36,339 nt of DNA from Treponema sp. (GTDB taxonomy: Bacteria; Spirochaetota; Spirochaetia; Treponematales; Treponemataceae): the NCBI GenBank assembly GCA_017446265.1, contig JAFSRD010000028.1:1-36339 (forward strand), read 5' to 3'. The translations under genes and the position numbers were made by a program. Below are positions 1-8,264 of the stretch, one piece after another. The notes beneath the pieces were generated by a model. It was not told where the DNA came from, made no database searches, and saw nothing but the letters and a program-made list of their open reading frames with translations. Position 1 is the first letter of the stretch. Each line of letters begins with the position of its first letter.

Positions 1-1
1 C

Positions 2-136
2 ATTGCACAAGGTCGTGCTGAGGGACGCGCAGAGGGTATTTTTCAAACAGCACGTAATTTTAAGAAAATGGGGCTTCCTCTAGAACAAATTGCAGAAGCA
101 ACAGGGCTTGCACTTGACGAAGTAAATGCGCTGTAA
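2..136 (+). CDS. C-terminal end of Rpn-family (PD-(D/E)XK nuclease/putative transposase) protein, partial
   Basis: The open frame enters from the left edge and ends at TAA 134-136, leaving 44 residues. It shows a charged repeat (GRAEGRAEG) followed by a short helical tail with ARNFKKMGLPLEQIAEATGL and a final DEVNAL. This tail is typical of the Rpn/PD-(D/E)XK nuclease family often annotated as transposase, in which a Lys/Glu/Gly-rich linker precedes an 'MGL..eqIaeaTGL' motif. The catalytic domain lies outside the window, so intactness cannot be judged. Nothing recognisable follows it until the promoter near 276. Confidence 0.7.
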   Translation: MAQGRAEGRAEGIFQTARNFKKMGLPLEQIAEATGLALDEVNAL

Positions 137-275
137 TCTATTGGGAAATTACTCACGCAGTTAGCCATTTCAAATTTGTTTTTTTATAAATGCACGTCAC
201 TCCAACACTTGCAAAGAGGTCGGAAAATTATGGAAGGTACGCGATCGCTTATGGCATGGTCAATAATTGCTTTGC

Positions 276-305
276 TTGTTTTTTTTTCATAGACTGTGGT
301 ATAAT
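276..305 (+). promoter_or_regulatory. Sigma-70 promoter with extended -10 for the UshA-type gene
   Basis: TTGTTT (276-281) is followed after 18 bp by TATAAT (300-305), and TGG directly before the -10 makes it an extended -10. The predicted start near 312 leaves a short leader carrying AGGAGG at 319-324, 6 nt before ATG 331. The stretch 137-275 holds nothing else I can support. Confidence 0.6.
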
Positions 306-330
306 TGCGCAAGAATACAGGAGGATAGTT

Positions 331-1920
331 ATGAAAAAACATTTTAACAAACTGTTTGCGGCGGTGTTTGCTGTCGCTTTTTTACTGGCCGGCTGTGCTT
401 CTACGGGTGGAAATACTGACAAAGAGTATACGCTTGTTGTCCTGCATACAAATGACCATCACGGCTCAGTTCTTACGCGTACAGATAGCGATGGTGTAGG
501 TCACGGCGGGCTTGCGGCACGTGCAACGTTTATTAAACAAGTGCGTGCACGGGCTGCTGCAAACGGCAACCCAGTACTTTTGCTCGACGCTGGCGACATC
601 AATACAGGCATGGCGGTGTCAAACATGTTCCATGCGGAGCCAGACATCGTTGCATACAATGCCATGGAATATGATGCCGTGACATTTGGCAATCATGAGT
701 TTGACGGAACGCTTGCAAAACTGCAAACACAGATAAAACTTTCAAAATTCACATGGCTTGGTTCAAACGTTAAGTTCAAGGATACAGGCAAATACCTCGG
801 CGAAAGCTATATCATCAAAGAGTATGAAGGCTTTACGGTTGGCATTTTCGGTCTTACGACATTGCGCACAAAAGTGATTGCCAGCCCGGACAAAAGCCTT
901 GAACTGCTTGACGAAATTGAAACGGCAAAGGAAATGGTAGGCTTTCTCAAAAACACAAAGAATGTTGACATTATTATTCAACTCGGACACCTCGGAGATA
1001 TTGAAGAAACGGCTGACCAGCAGACAAGCATAAAACTCGCGCAGGAGGTGCCTGAAATTGACCTCATCATTGACGGGCATTCACATTCATATTTTGAAAA
1101 ACCGCTTGTCGTAAACGGTACGCCAATCATCTCCGCAAACGAATGGGGTAAATATGTTGGCGAAGGCACGCTTACAATAAAAAATGGAAAAGTCGTAAAC
1201 TTTGACTGGCACGCCGTTGAAATTACTGACAAGGCATTTCCGCCTGATGCCGCTATGACCGCATTACTTAAACCATATGTAGATGAATCAGAAGCAGAGC
1301 TAAAGCGCGTTGTTATGAAGACAACCGCAGAATTCACTTTCGGCAACAAACTCCCGCGCTATCAGGAAATGGCAAGCGGAGATTTCCTGTGCGATGCAAC
1401 AGTAGCATATGTCAAGAGCACGGGCGTTGATGTTGATTTTGCCATTCAAAACGGCGGCGGCATCCGTACAAGCCTGCCCGAAGGCGATGTTACAAAAGAA
1501 GCAATAGTCACCATGCTCCCGTTTGAAAACTATATACATGTGCTCACTGTGTCAGGCAGCAAGGTAAAAGAGCTCTTCGATTTTATCCCCACACTCAATC
1601 AGGGAGCAGGCGGATTCCCGCAAGTTTCAAAAGAAGTGCGCTATACGCTCACGTATGACAGCGATGGCCGCAACGGTAAAATTTCTGACATCACTATCGG
1701 CGGCAACCCAATTGACGAGAACAGAACATATCGTATTGCTACAAATGATTATATGGCAGGCGGTGGAGATGGATATGTTGCACTCACAAATCCGATAGAA
1801 ACATATAATACAAGCATGCTGCTAAGCGATGTGTTTATTGAATATGTCAGAAACTTGCCGCAACCAGTGACGCCTACGACAGATGGACGCATCACCGTTA
1901 TTGGCGGAGTCCACCCATAA
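331..1920 (+). CDS. UshA-type 5'-nucleotidase / 2',3'-cyclic phosphodiesterase lipoprotein
   Basis: This 529-aa secreted metallophosphoesterase should release phosphate and nucleosides from extracytoplasmic nucleotides. The start is ATG 331, with AGGAGG 6 nt upstream; the same frame is open back to 190, but that extension would precede the promoter and spoil the signal peptide. The N-terminus has KK, a hydrophobic stretch and the lipobox LLAGC, giving a lipidated Cys22. Metal-binding signatures appear in family order: LHTNDHHG (residues 38-45), LLDAGDINTG, FGNHEFDG, QLGHLGD and DGHSHSY. The C-terminal nucleotide-binding domain shows GDFLCDA, QNGGGIR, MLPFEN and GGGDGY. Length and domain order match two-domain UshA/CpdB proteins; the exact substrate cannot be told. 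It is monocistronic, with a nested hairpin behind it. Confidence 0.9.
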   Translation: MKKHFNKLFAAVFAVAFLLAGCASTGGNTDKEYTLVVLHTNDHHGSVLTRTDSDGVGHGGLAARATFIKQVRARAAANGNPVLLLDAGDINTGMAVSNMFHAEPDIVAYNAMEYDAVTFGNHEFDGTLAKLQTQIKLSKFTWLGSNVKFKDTGKYLGESYIIKEYEGFTVGIFGLTTLRTKVIASPDKSLELLDEIETAKEMVGFLKNTKNVDIIIQLGHLGDIEETADQQTSIKLAQEVPEIDLIIDGHSHSYFEKPLVVNGTPIISANEWGKYVGEGTLTIKNGKVVNFDWHAVEITDKAFPPDAAMTALLKPYVDESEAELKRVVMKTTAEFTFGNKLPRYQEMASGDFLCDATVAYVKSTGVDVDFAIQNGGGIRTSLPEGDVTKEAIVTMLPFENYIHVLTVSGSKVKELFDFIPTLNQGAGGFPQVSKEVRYTLTYDSDGRNGKISDITIGGNPIDENRTYRIATNDYMAGGGDGYVALTNPIETYNTSMLLSDVFIEYVRNLPQPVTPTTDGRITVIGGVHP

Positions 1921-1991
1921 GAAAACAGAATCCGGCATCTTGTAAAAATGTGCACTAATGAAGTGCTGATTGCTAAAGGAAATTATTTTGG

Positions 1992-2061
1992 GGCTGTCTA
2001 GTAAGTTCGTATAGTGTAGGTGCCGAACTAAATTCGGCACAACGATTCTTTTTAGACAGCC
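1992..2061. terminator. Nested inverted repeat between convergent genes
   Basis: Outer arms GGCTGTCTA (1992-2000) and TAGACAGCC (2053-2061) enclose an inner stem TGCCGAA (2021-2027) / TTCGGCA (2033-2039). It lies between the stop of the nucleotidase and the stop of the converging hemerythrin gene, so a bidirectional terminator is the likely role. There is no long T-run. Confidence 0.5.
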
Positions 2062-2072
2062 ACTTGTTGCTT

Positions 2073-2600
2073 TTACTCTGTTTTATTTTCTGCCTGCTGC
2101 TGTTGCAGCTTAAGATTGCGGTAAAACGACTTTATTACAGGACAGTATAATTTATCAACGCAAGCAACATGGCTGAGAATCCAGTCGCGTAAATAGTCGG
2201 CAAAATCAAATGCAAGCGGAAGCGACATGTCATCAAAATTAATAAGCACTTTTGTCAATGTCTGAATAAATTCGCAATGGTGCTGGCGGTGTGCCGCATA
2301 GCCGTCAAAGTTGCTTGCCCGCATGAGTTTTTCTTCATCAGCAAAATGGGTGCGCGCATATTCAACAGTCTGGCGCATGGCATTTGCAATTGCAATGCGC
2401 CATGCATTGCCGCCGGAGCCGGAGCGGGATTTTACCAAGCTTTCGTGCAACTCATTGCACAGGCTTACCAAATGTTTGTGCTGGCGATCAATGACAGGAA
2501 TGCCCAACTCTAAATTCGGAGTCCATTTGACCCATTCAGAATTTGTAGATGATTGTTCCGCGTCATTAACAATGAGATCATCTAATGAAAATGCTTCCAT
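2073..2600 (-). CDS. Bacteriohemerythrin
   Basis: This 175-aa cytosolic non-haem di-iron O2-binding protein has all seven expected ligands in order: His41 (DRQHKHL), His85 and Glu89 (HFADEE), His104 and His108 (HRQHH), His144 and Asp149 (HVACVD). About 20 residues of acidic, Ser-rich sequence precede the domain, and a Gly/Ser-rich loop (SRSGSGG) lengthens the first helix connection. The start ATG at 2600 has a good SD (GAGGTG, complement of 2605-2610). In an anaerobic or microaerophilic spirochaete it probably buffers or senses oxygen; no chemotaxis domain is attached. Transcription should begin near 2737, giving a leader of about 137 nt with two strong hairpins. Confidence 0.92.
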   Translation of the reverse strand: MEAFSLDDLIVNDAEQSSTNSEWVKWTPNLELGIPVIDRQHKHLVSLCNELHESLVKSRSGSGGNAWRIAIANAMRQTVEYARTHFADEEKLMRASNFDGYAAHRQHHCEFIQTLTKVLINFDDMSLPLAFDFADYLRDWILSHVACVDKLYCPVIKSFYRNLKLQQQQAENKTE

Positions 2601-2636
2601 CGGTCACCTCATCTAAAACTATTTATAATCTATAAG

Positions 2637-2717
2637 GGCATCTTGAAAAACTCACTTTCGTGAATTTTTCAAGATTGCCGACGAGTTTTAGGTCATTAAA
2701 ATAGCACGACTTAAAAC
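2637..2717 (-). promoter_or_regulatory. Structured 5' leader of the hemerythrin mRNA
   Basis: In the mRNA sense the leader first forms GTTTTAAGTC / GACCTAAAAC (2717-2708 with 2694-2685). It then forms a long stem from 2679 to 2637: GGCA(A)TCTTGAAAAA pairs with TTTTTCAAGATGCC, with an inner CAC-GAAA-GTG cap. GAAA is a GNRA tetraloop. No T-run follows, so this is probably not a simple terminator. Its function is unknown. Confidence 0.5.
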
Positions 2718-2743
2718 ATCGCATTTTCAGAATTGCCTTTAAC

Positions 2744-2771
2744 AGTATATCATATATATGCTGCAGGTCAA
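2744..2771 (-). promoter_or_regulatory. Promoter for bacteriohemerythrin
   Basis: On the minus strand TTGACC (2771-2766) and TATACT (2749-2744) are separated by 16 bp, with TGA directly before the -10 (extended -10). The predicted start is about 2737. Confidence 0.6.
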
Positions 2772-2873
2772 GTAAATTTTTTATGAAAATGAACGAGACT
2801 GGTGCAGACATTGCGGTGTATGCCCGTTGCAGAAGCGACAGCGCCTTATAATCTGATATTGTCGGTATGGCAG

Positions 2874-4169
2874 CTATTGTGCAACGCCGTAAATCAAATT
2901 CGGTACAACGAGTGCAATTTGCGGAACATATGTGATAAGAACAAGCGCAACGAGAAGCGCAACTATAAATGGCACAACTTCTTTTGTAAATGATTCAAGC
3001 TTGCATCTGGTAATGCCGCACACGGTAAACATCATGGAACCGAACGGCGGCGTAAGCCCGCCAATCATAATGTTGACAATGCACACAAGCCCGAAGTGAA
3101 TGACATCTACGCCCAGCCGCGTAATGACAGGCACGAGCAGCGGTGCAAGGATGATGATGAGCGCGCCGCCTTCAAGAAACATGCCGCCAATCAAAAGCAC
3201 AACATTGAAAATCATGAGCATGACATATTTGTTCTGCGTAATGCCGAGCAGCATTTCTGTCATTGTTTGCGGAATGCGCTGCCAGTTCAGATAGTAGCCA
3301 AACACAGATGCCGCCACAATGATGAATACAACAGTGCTTGTGCCGTAAATTGTTTCGAGCAGAATGGGAACGATGTGCTCTTTTTTCAACTCTTTGTAAA
3401 TGAACTTTCCAACGATGATGCAGTATAAAACAGCAATAGCGCCTGCTTCTGACGGCGTAAACAATCCTATGCGCAAGCCGAGCACAATGCCGAACGGAAA
3501 CAGCAGCGCCCACAGCGAATCGAGCGCTTGTTTTGCAATTTCTCCGGCAGTTGCGCGTTTTTCGCGCGTTGTCGCATAGTTGCGCTTTTTTGAAATGACA
3601 TGCACTGTTGCCATGAGCGTAACAGTCATGAGAAGACCGGGCAAATATCCTGCGGCGAACATACGTCCTACCGAGCAACTTGCAATAAGCGCGTACACGA
3701 TGAGGTTTATTCCCGGCGGAATGACTGGCGTAACAGCAGAAGAAGCCGCAGTGATTGCAGCAGAAAACGCTTTGCCAAATCCGCGCTTTTCCATTTCAGG
3801 TACGAGCATTTTGCTTTCCATTGCAGCATCAGCGTTTGCAGAACCTGAAACGCCTCCCATAAGCATGCTGAGCAGCACGTTTGACTGCGCAAGACCGCCT
3901 GGCAAATGACCGGTAAGCACATCTGCAAACTGCATGAGTTTTTTGCTTATGCCGCTGTAATTCATAATTGAGCCCGCCATCACAAAAAACGGAATGGCAA
4001 GCAACGGAAACGACTGCGTGGCAGTTACAAACCGTTGCAACAGCAGAGCAGCAGATGTGCCTGTATCAATGAAGCCAAAGTAAAACATTGTTGCGCCAAA
4101 TAGCGCAAACGCAATCGGCATGCTCGAAAAATATAAAACAAGAACAAGGATGACAGGAAAATAGCCCAT
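2874..4169 (-). CDS. TRAP transporter large permease (DctM family)
   Basis: This 431-aa polytopic inner-membrane protein is the sodium-coupled translocating subunit of a tripartite ATP-independent periplasmic transporter. The many hydrophobic segments include the family-typical N-terminus (LYFSSMPIAFALFG), the conserved SGSANADAAMESKMLVPEM loop and the late GGLTPPFG motif. I take ATG 4169 as start because AGGAGG sits 7 nt before it; the in-frame GTG at 4172 is too close. The start overlaps the TGA of the small permease by one base, so the two are translationally coupled. Substrate is not evident; C4-dicarboxylates and other organic acids are typical of the family. Confidence 0.92.
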   Translation of the reverse strand: MGYFPVILVLVLYFSSMPIAFALFGATMFYFGFIDTGTSAALLLQRFVTATQSFPLLAIPFFVMAGSIMNYSGISKKLMQFADVLTGHLPGGLAQSNVLLSMLMGGVSGSANADAAMESKMLVPEMEKRGFGKAFSAAITAASSAVTPVIPPGINLIVYALIASCSVGRMFAAGYLPGLLMTVTLMATVHVISKKRNYATTREKRATAGEIAKQALDSLWALLFPFGIVLGLRIGLFTPSEAGAIAVLYCIIVGKFIYKELKKEHIVPILLETIYGTSTVVFIIVAASVFGYYLNWQRIPQTMTEMLLGITQNKYVMLMIFNVVLLIGGMFLEGGALIIILAPLLVPVITRLGVDVIHFGLVCIVNIMIGGLTPPFGSMMFTVCGITRCKLESFTKEVVPFIVALLVALVLITYVPQIALVVPNLIYGVAQ

Positions 4170-4669
4170 CACTGCGCCTCCTTGATTTTTTTGTCTTTAT
4201 TTTGTGTGATTTTACTAAAATCCTGTACAAAAAATTTAACCGAGTAGATTGTCATAAGCACAAACGCCAAAAGGATTGATGCGCTTATGCATACGGAAGA
4301 GATGCCGAGCACAGGTGTTGGCTTTGTGTGTGAAATTTTTACATAGCGAAACGCCATATATGCGATGTAGCCATTAAACAGGGCAAGCAGCATATCCATA
4401 ACAATGCTGATGCAAGCCCGCGCTTTTCCTTTTGCCAAGTTGACGAGCATATCTACGCTCACGTGCATTTTTCGTTTGTATGCGGCGGCAGCTCCGAGAA
4501 ATACGCTCCACACAAAGCATCCCGTTGCCACTTCTTCAGACCAGTAAATTGCAGTTTTTAAAAAGTAACGCGTAAACACATTTACAATGACAAGCACAGT
4601 TGTAATAATCAAAAAAGAACACGCAATGATTTCTTCAAAATAGTTGAAAATTTTTTTTATCGTTCCCAT
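4169..4669 (-). CDS. TRAP transporter small permease (DctQ family)
   Basis: This 166-aa protein has four hydrophobic segments and the DctQ hallmark in its second helix region, WSEEVATGCFVWSVFLGAA, followed by an amphipathic KRKMHVSVDML stretch. It pairs with the large permease encoded immediately downstream (TGATG overlap). The SD is weak (GGAT). A 246-bp gap with three hairpins separates it from the upstream binding-protein gene. Confidence 0.9.
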   Translation of the reverse strand: MGTIKKIFNYFEEIIACSFLIITTVLVIVNVFTRYFLKTAIYWSEEVATGCFVWSVFLGAAAAYKRKMHVSVDMLVNLAKGKARACISIVMDMLLALFNGYIAYMAFRYVKISHTKPTPVLGISSVCISASILLAFVLMTIYSVKFFVQDFSKITQNKDKKIKEAQ

Positions 4670-4696
4670 TCACTAATCCATGTCAGAAAAACGCAT

Positions 4697-4874
4697 TGAC
4701 TGCACAGAGCAATGCAGTCAGCACAATCCCTTGCCTGCGCACTTAGTTGCACGCGGAACTGCGGAGGCAGTACTTTGTCAGGCGAATCATTAAACCTGTT
4801 CTGAAACTTCAGTTTCAGAACAGGGTACATTGAAATGCGATGTTCAAAACCGTGCTATTTTAGCGGTTTTGAAC
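4697..4874. repeat. Three hairpins between TRAP binding-protein and permease genes
   Basis: Three inverted repeats lie in the 246-bp gap: TGACTGCA (4697-4704) / TGCAGTCA (4713-4720); a perfect 14-bp stem beginning CCTGTTCTGAAACT (4795-4808) and completed at 4811-4824; and GTTCAAAACCG (4842-4852) / CGGTTTTGAAC (4864-4874). Placed after dctP in the direction of transcription, they could end most transcripts or protect the dctP 3' end, giving more binding protein than permease. The middle one belongs to a CCTGTT-GAAA palindrome type also found at 14815 and 28558. Confidence 0.6.
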
Positions 4875-4915
4875 TCGGCGACCAGTAAGGTAACGTAGTT
4901 GCCGAACAGGTCTAT

Positions 4916-5923
4916 TTATTTAGGCATTTTGGCAAGTTCCGCGCGAAACTTGTTAAGAATGCCGGGCGTTACGCCCTTCATGTTGGCATATACAGGAGCT
5001 ACTGCATTCGCAAACGCATCGTGGTCAACTTCATTAAAAGCAATTCCTTGCGCCTCAAGCGCTGCTTTTGCAGACTCGTAGTTATTGGAAACTTCGCTAA
5101 TCATGTGAGCAGCGCCTTTTGTAAATTCTTCTTGAATGATGTCGCGGTATTCTTTTGGAATTGAATTGAACAGTTCTGCGTTGATGTATACGCCGCACGT
5201 ACCCAAGAAGTGATTTGTGAGCGCCATCTTTTTAGCTACTTCCGAACTGCCGTTTGTACCGTATGCGTCCATAGTGCCTTCAAGCCCGTCAACAACACCT
5301 TGCTGCACGGCAGAAATCGTCTCGGAGAACGGAAGCGGTGTTGCACTTGCGCCCATTGCGTTGAGCGTGTCAATAAAAAGCTGGCTGCCGGGCACGCGGA
5401 TTTTCATGCCTTTCAAATCTGCTGGCGTGCGAATAACTTTGTTTGTCATCATGCTGCGGAAACCAAAAATGTAGTCAAGCGCGAGCACTTTTATGCCGTG
5501 CTTTTCTTCAACTTCTTTTATCATGTTTTTTACTAAATCTGTGCGGATGAGATACTCGTACTGGTCAAAGTTGCTGTAGAGCATGGGGCCGACAAGCGCG
5601 TTGAAATCGGGCACATAATCGCCAAGGTATGACGGGTCTTCAACAGAAATGAATTTTGCGCCTTGCACAACTTGCTCAACGCCGTCTTTGTATACGGCAA
5701 GCTGCCCCTGCGGATACTGCTGAATCTCAATTGCGCCATTTGTGCGCTTTAAAATGTTGTCGCATACAATCGTGAGCGATTTTGTGAGCTGCTCATTCGG
5801 AGCGAATACGTGGCTCATGCGAAGGACAAGCTTGTAATCTTTGCCGTCGTCTTTACCGCCCAACGCAAACGCACCGGAAATCAACAAGGTGCATGCCAAA
5901 AGAGAAATTATTAATTTTTTCAT
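4916..5923 (-). CDS. TRAP transporter periplasmic solute-binding protein (DctP family)
   Basis: This 335-aa exported receptor belongs to the TRAP system. A signal peptide (KK, then a hydrophobic core ending SGAFA) precedes the mature domain; Cys11 is too near the N-terminus to be a lipobox. Family marks include MSHVFAPNEQL early, FGFRSMMTN with Arg156, and LKGMKIRVPGS with Arg176, the position that clamps the substrate carboxylate in SiaP/DctP structures. A second signature is FSETISAVQQGVVDGLEG. A good SD (GGAGG) and a TTGACA-type promoter precede it. It is the first gene of the operon, followed by a hairpin-filled gap and the two permeases. Confidence 0.93.
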   Translation of the reverse strand: MKKLIISLLACTLLISGAFALGGKDDGKDYKLVLRMSHVFAPNEQLTKSLTIVCDNILKRTNGAIEIQQYPQGQLAVYKDGVEQVVQGAKFISVEDPSYLGDYVPDFNALVGPMLYSNFDQYEYLIRTDLVKNMIKEVEEKHGIKVLALDYIFGFRSMMTNKVIRTPADLKGMKIRVPGSQLFIDTLNAMGASATPLPFSETISAVQQGVVDGLEGTMDAYGTNGSSEVAKKMALTNHFLGTCGVYINAELFNSIPKEYRDIIQEEFTKGAAHMISEVSNNYESAKAALEAQGIAFNEVDHDAFANAVAPVYANMKGVTPGILNKFRAELAKMPK

Positions 5924-5995
5924 ATAAACCTCCTATAAAAAATTAAACAAAATTAACCGGTGATACACCAACACTGCATGTTTAATTTCATTATA

Positions 5996-6024
5996 ATGAT
6001 ACGGCAATATCTCGCATTTGTCAA
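5996..6024 (-). promoter_or_regulatory. Strong promoter of the TRAP operon
   Basis: On the minus strand a perfect TTGACA (6024-6019) and TATCAT (6001-5996) are 17 bp apart. The predicted start is near 5989, giving a leader of about 65 nt that contains a small GGTG-ATA-CACC hairpin and ends in a GGAGG. Confidence 0.7.
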
Positions 6025-6090
6025 ACATTGGCAGCGTGTTGCCCATTTAAGGCGCAATGCATTAAAAACAGGCTGCCTCAAGATTAAGCG

Positions 6091-6936
6091 TCACTGCAAA
6101 CAGCTGCCTATTTCCGCCAAGTCTTTGAACACAGCATCTGGTTTTATGTTTGAGGTCCGCACATCTTCCATAGAGGCTTCTCCTGTGAGTACAAGCAATC
6201 CGCGCGCGCCGTTGTTCACGCCTGCTGCGACATCTGTGTACAAGCGGTCGCCAACAAACGCAACTTCTTCGCGTTTTTTCCACCCGTTTTGCTGCATTGC
6301 CATGTCAACAGTTTCAGGATTTGGCTTTCCGAGCGCCTTAACTTTTTTGCCGCCTGCGGAGAGCGAAATCATTGCGCAGAACGCCCCCACGTCTGTGATA
6401 AATCCGTTTTCAACAGGGCAGTTGATGTCTAGATGCGTTGCAAGATACACTGCGCCGTTCCGCACAAAGTCGCTTGCCTTGCATATTTTTTCATATGTGA
6501 GGCCTGTGTCAAATCCAACGACGACAACATCTGGCTCGTCTTGCACAAGCTGTATGCCTGCTTCAAGAAAGCTTTTTATGAGTGCGTCAGTGCCGAGAAG
6601 ATACACACGTTTTCCAGAATGCGTTGCATTTATGTATGCAATCGTTACATCACCGCTCGTCATAATTTGATTCTTTGTGATATGGCAATTCATGTCGGCA
6701 AGTTTTTTGATATATGCTTCACTGCTCTTTGATGAGTTGTTCGTAAAAAAAATAAAGTCGCGTCCTGTGTTTTGAAGCGTCTTCAAAAAATCAAGGCTGA
6801 ACGGAAAGATATGATTGCCGAGATAGAACGTGCCGTCCATGTCGAGCACAAAATGTTTGCATGAATTGACAAGTGCTGCTGTATCAATGCCGTTGTTATA
6901 CGCTGCAACATCGTTCACATTATTGCGATTTGCCAT
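6091..6936 (-). CDS. HAD-IIA family phosphatase (NagD / p-nitrophenylphosphatase-like)
   Basis: This 281-aa cytosolic sugar- or metabolite-phosphatase shows the HAD motifs: I is LDMDGTFYLG (nucleophile Asp32, acid/base Asp34), II is FTNNSSKS, the substrate-loop Lys is in LGKPNPET, and IV is FVGDRLYTDVAAG. The C2B-type cap lies between motifs II and III, as in NagD and phosphoglycolate phosphatases. I start at ATG 6936, which has a GAGG 7 nt upstream; the frame extends 13 codons further to 6975 without an SD. Substrate unknown. It is upstream of and co-oriented with the TRAP operon, which has its own promoter. Confidence 0.85.
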   Translation of the reverse strand: MANRNNVNDVAAYNNGIDTAALVNSCKHFVLDMDGTFYLGNHIFPFSLDFLKTLQNTGRDFIFFTNNSSKSSEAYIKKLADMNCHITKNQIMTSGDVTIAYINATHSGKRVYLLGTDALIKSFLEAGIQLVQDEPDVVVVGFDTGLTYEKICKASDFVRNGAVYLATHLDINCPVENGFITDVGAFCAMISLSAGGKKVKALGKPNPETVDMAMQQNGWKKREEVAFVGDRLYTDVAAGVNNGARGLLVLTGEASMEDVRTSNIKPDAVFKDLAEIGSCLQ

Positions 6937-7025
6937 GTGTAAACCTCGCTGCGCTTTATAGTATATGAGCAACATGCTGTTGTCAATGAATCAACAGACA
7001 TGAATCGACAGAACGCCGTGCATTC

Positions 7026-7054
7026 TTGCATAGAAAATTAATCTACATTATATT
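7026..7054 (+). promoter_or_regulatory. Promoter of the alcohol dehydrogenase gene
   Basis: TTGCAT (7026-7031) and TATATT (7049-7054) are 17 bp apart. The predicted start is about 7061, leaving a short leader with GAGG six nt before ATG 7085. Confidence 0.6.
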
Positions 7055-7084
7055 TAACAAAAGTTTGATAACGCGAGGCGCTCT

Positions 7085-8260
7085 ATGTTTAATTTTTCAT
7101 ACTTTACACCGACAAAAGTTGTATTTGGGAAAGGTGCTGAAACGCACGTGGGCGAGCTTGTCGCCGAACAAAAATGCAAAAAGGTGCTGCTCCACTATGG
7201 TACGGGTAGCGTTGTGCGTTCAGGTTTGCTCGACCGTGTAAAAAAATCGCTTGATGAAAAGCATATTGCATATGTTGAGCTCGGTGGCGCAGTGCCGAAC
7301 CCGCGTCTTTCACTTGTGTACAAGGGCATTGAGCTTGCAAAAAAAGAAAAAGTTGATTTTATCCTTGCTGTTGGCGGCGGCAGCGCAATTGATTCTGCAA
7401 AAGCGATTGGCTATGGGCTTGCGAACGACGGCGATGTATGGGATTTTTATGAGCATACACGCGTGCCTGTGGCTTGTGCTCCGATTGGCGTTGTGCTTAC
7501 GATTGCAGCTTCTGGCAGCGAGATGAGCAACAGCTCTGTGATTACCAGCGACGACGGTCAAAAAAAGCGCGGCTGCAACACTGATTTTTGCCGACCGAAA
7601 TTCGCGGTAATGAATCCTGAATTGACGATGACATTGCCCGACTATCAAACTGCATGCGGCTGCACAGATATTCTCATGCATACGATGGAGCGCTACTTTA
7701 CGAACGGCGGCAACATGGAAATCACTGACAACATTGCAGAAGCGCTTTTGCGCACAGTGATGAAATACGCAAAAATACTGCGCAACGAGCCCAACAATTA
7801 CGAAGCGCGCGCGGAAATTATGTGGGCGGGAAGCCTTTCGCACAACGGGTTAACAGGTTGCGGCAATGACGGCGGCGACTGGGCATGTCATCGTCTTGAG
7901 CACGAATTGAGCGGGCTGTATGATGTAGCGCATGGTGCAGGACTTGCTGCAATATGGGGAAGCTGGGCGCGCTCTGTGTATAAGGACTGCTTGCCGCGGT
8001 TTTATCAGTTTGCAGTAAATGTCATGGGCATTGCAAATGGCGCAGCTGAAAGCACCGCGCTTAAAGGCATTGAAGCGATGGAAGCGTTTTTTCGCGACAT
8101 ACGAATGCCTACAAATCTACGCGAACTTGGCGTGTCTCCCACAGAGGAAGAATTGACGCTTTTGGCAAAAAAATGTGCAATTGCAACAGGCGGGAAAGTT
8201 GGCTCTGCAAAAACACTTGATGAAGCGGAAATGCGTGCAATTTACGCAATGGCAAAATAG
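7085..8260 (+). CDS. Iron-containing alcohol dehydrogenase (YqhD/butanol dehydrogenase type)
   Basis: This 391-aa group III dehydrogenase reduces aldehydes to alcohols with NAD(P)H. The N-terminus FNFSYFTPTKVVFGKG and the nucleotide-binding VGGGSAIDSAKAI are typical of the BDH/YqhD branch. Metal ligands are in place: Asp and His of CTDILMHTMERYF, then the two His of HRLEHELSGLYDVAHGAG. It likely disposes of reductant during fermentation. A good SD and promoter precede it. Its stop lies 4 bp from the stop of convergent era. Alternative names such as 1,2-propanediol or lactaldehyde reductase cannot be excluded. Confidence 0.9.
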   Translation: MFNFSYFTPTKVVFGKGAETHVGELVAEQKCKKVLLHYGTGSVVRSGLLDRVKKSLDEKHIAYVELGGAVPNPRLSLVYKGIELAKKEKVDFILAVGGGSAIDSAKAIGYGLANDGDVWDFYEHTRVPVACAPIGVVLTIAASGSEMSNSSVITSDDGQKKRGCNTDFCRPKFAVMNPELTMTLPDYQTACGCTDILMHTMERYFTNGGNMEITDNIAEALLRTVMKYAKILRNEPNNYEARAEIMWAGSLSHNGLTGCGNDGGDWACHRLEHELSGLYDVAHGAGLAAIWGSWARSVYKDCLPRFYQFAVNVMGIANGAAESTALKGIEAMEAFFRDIRMPTNLRELGVSPTEEELTLLAKKCAIATGGKVGSAKTLDEAEMRAIYAMAK

Positions 8261-8264
8261 TTGT

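Noticed and set aside
190-330. Upstream extension of the nucleotidase frame
   Set aside because: It would precede the promoter at 276-305 and bury the lipoprotein signal; ATG 331 has the SD.
2623-2811. Minus-strand open frame of 62 codons upstream of the hemerythrin gene
   Set aside because: It runs through the promoter and both leader hairpins, has no SD, and the product looks like nothing known.
5890-5893. Lipobox at Cys11 of the TRAP binding protein
   Set aside because: A ten-residue signal would be too short; the hydrophobic core continues to an ordinary cleavage site after SGAFA.
7310-7843. Antisense open frame within the alcohol dehydrogenase gene
   Set aside because: Mirror of conserved coding sequence, with no SD and no recognisable domain.
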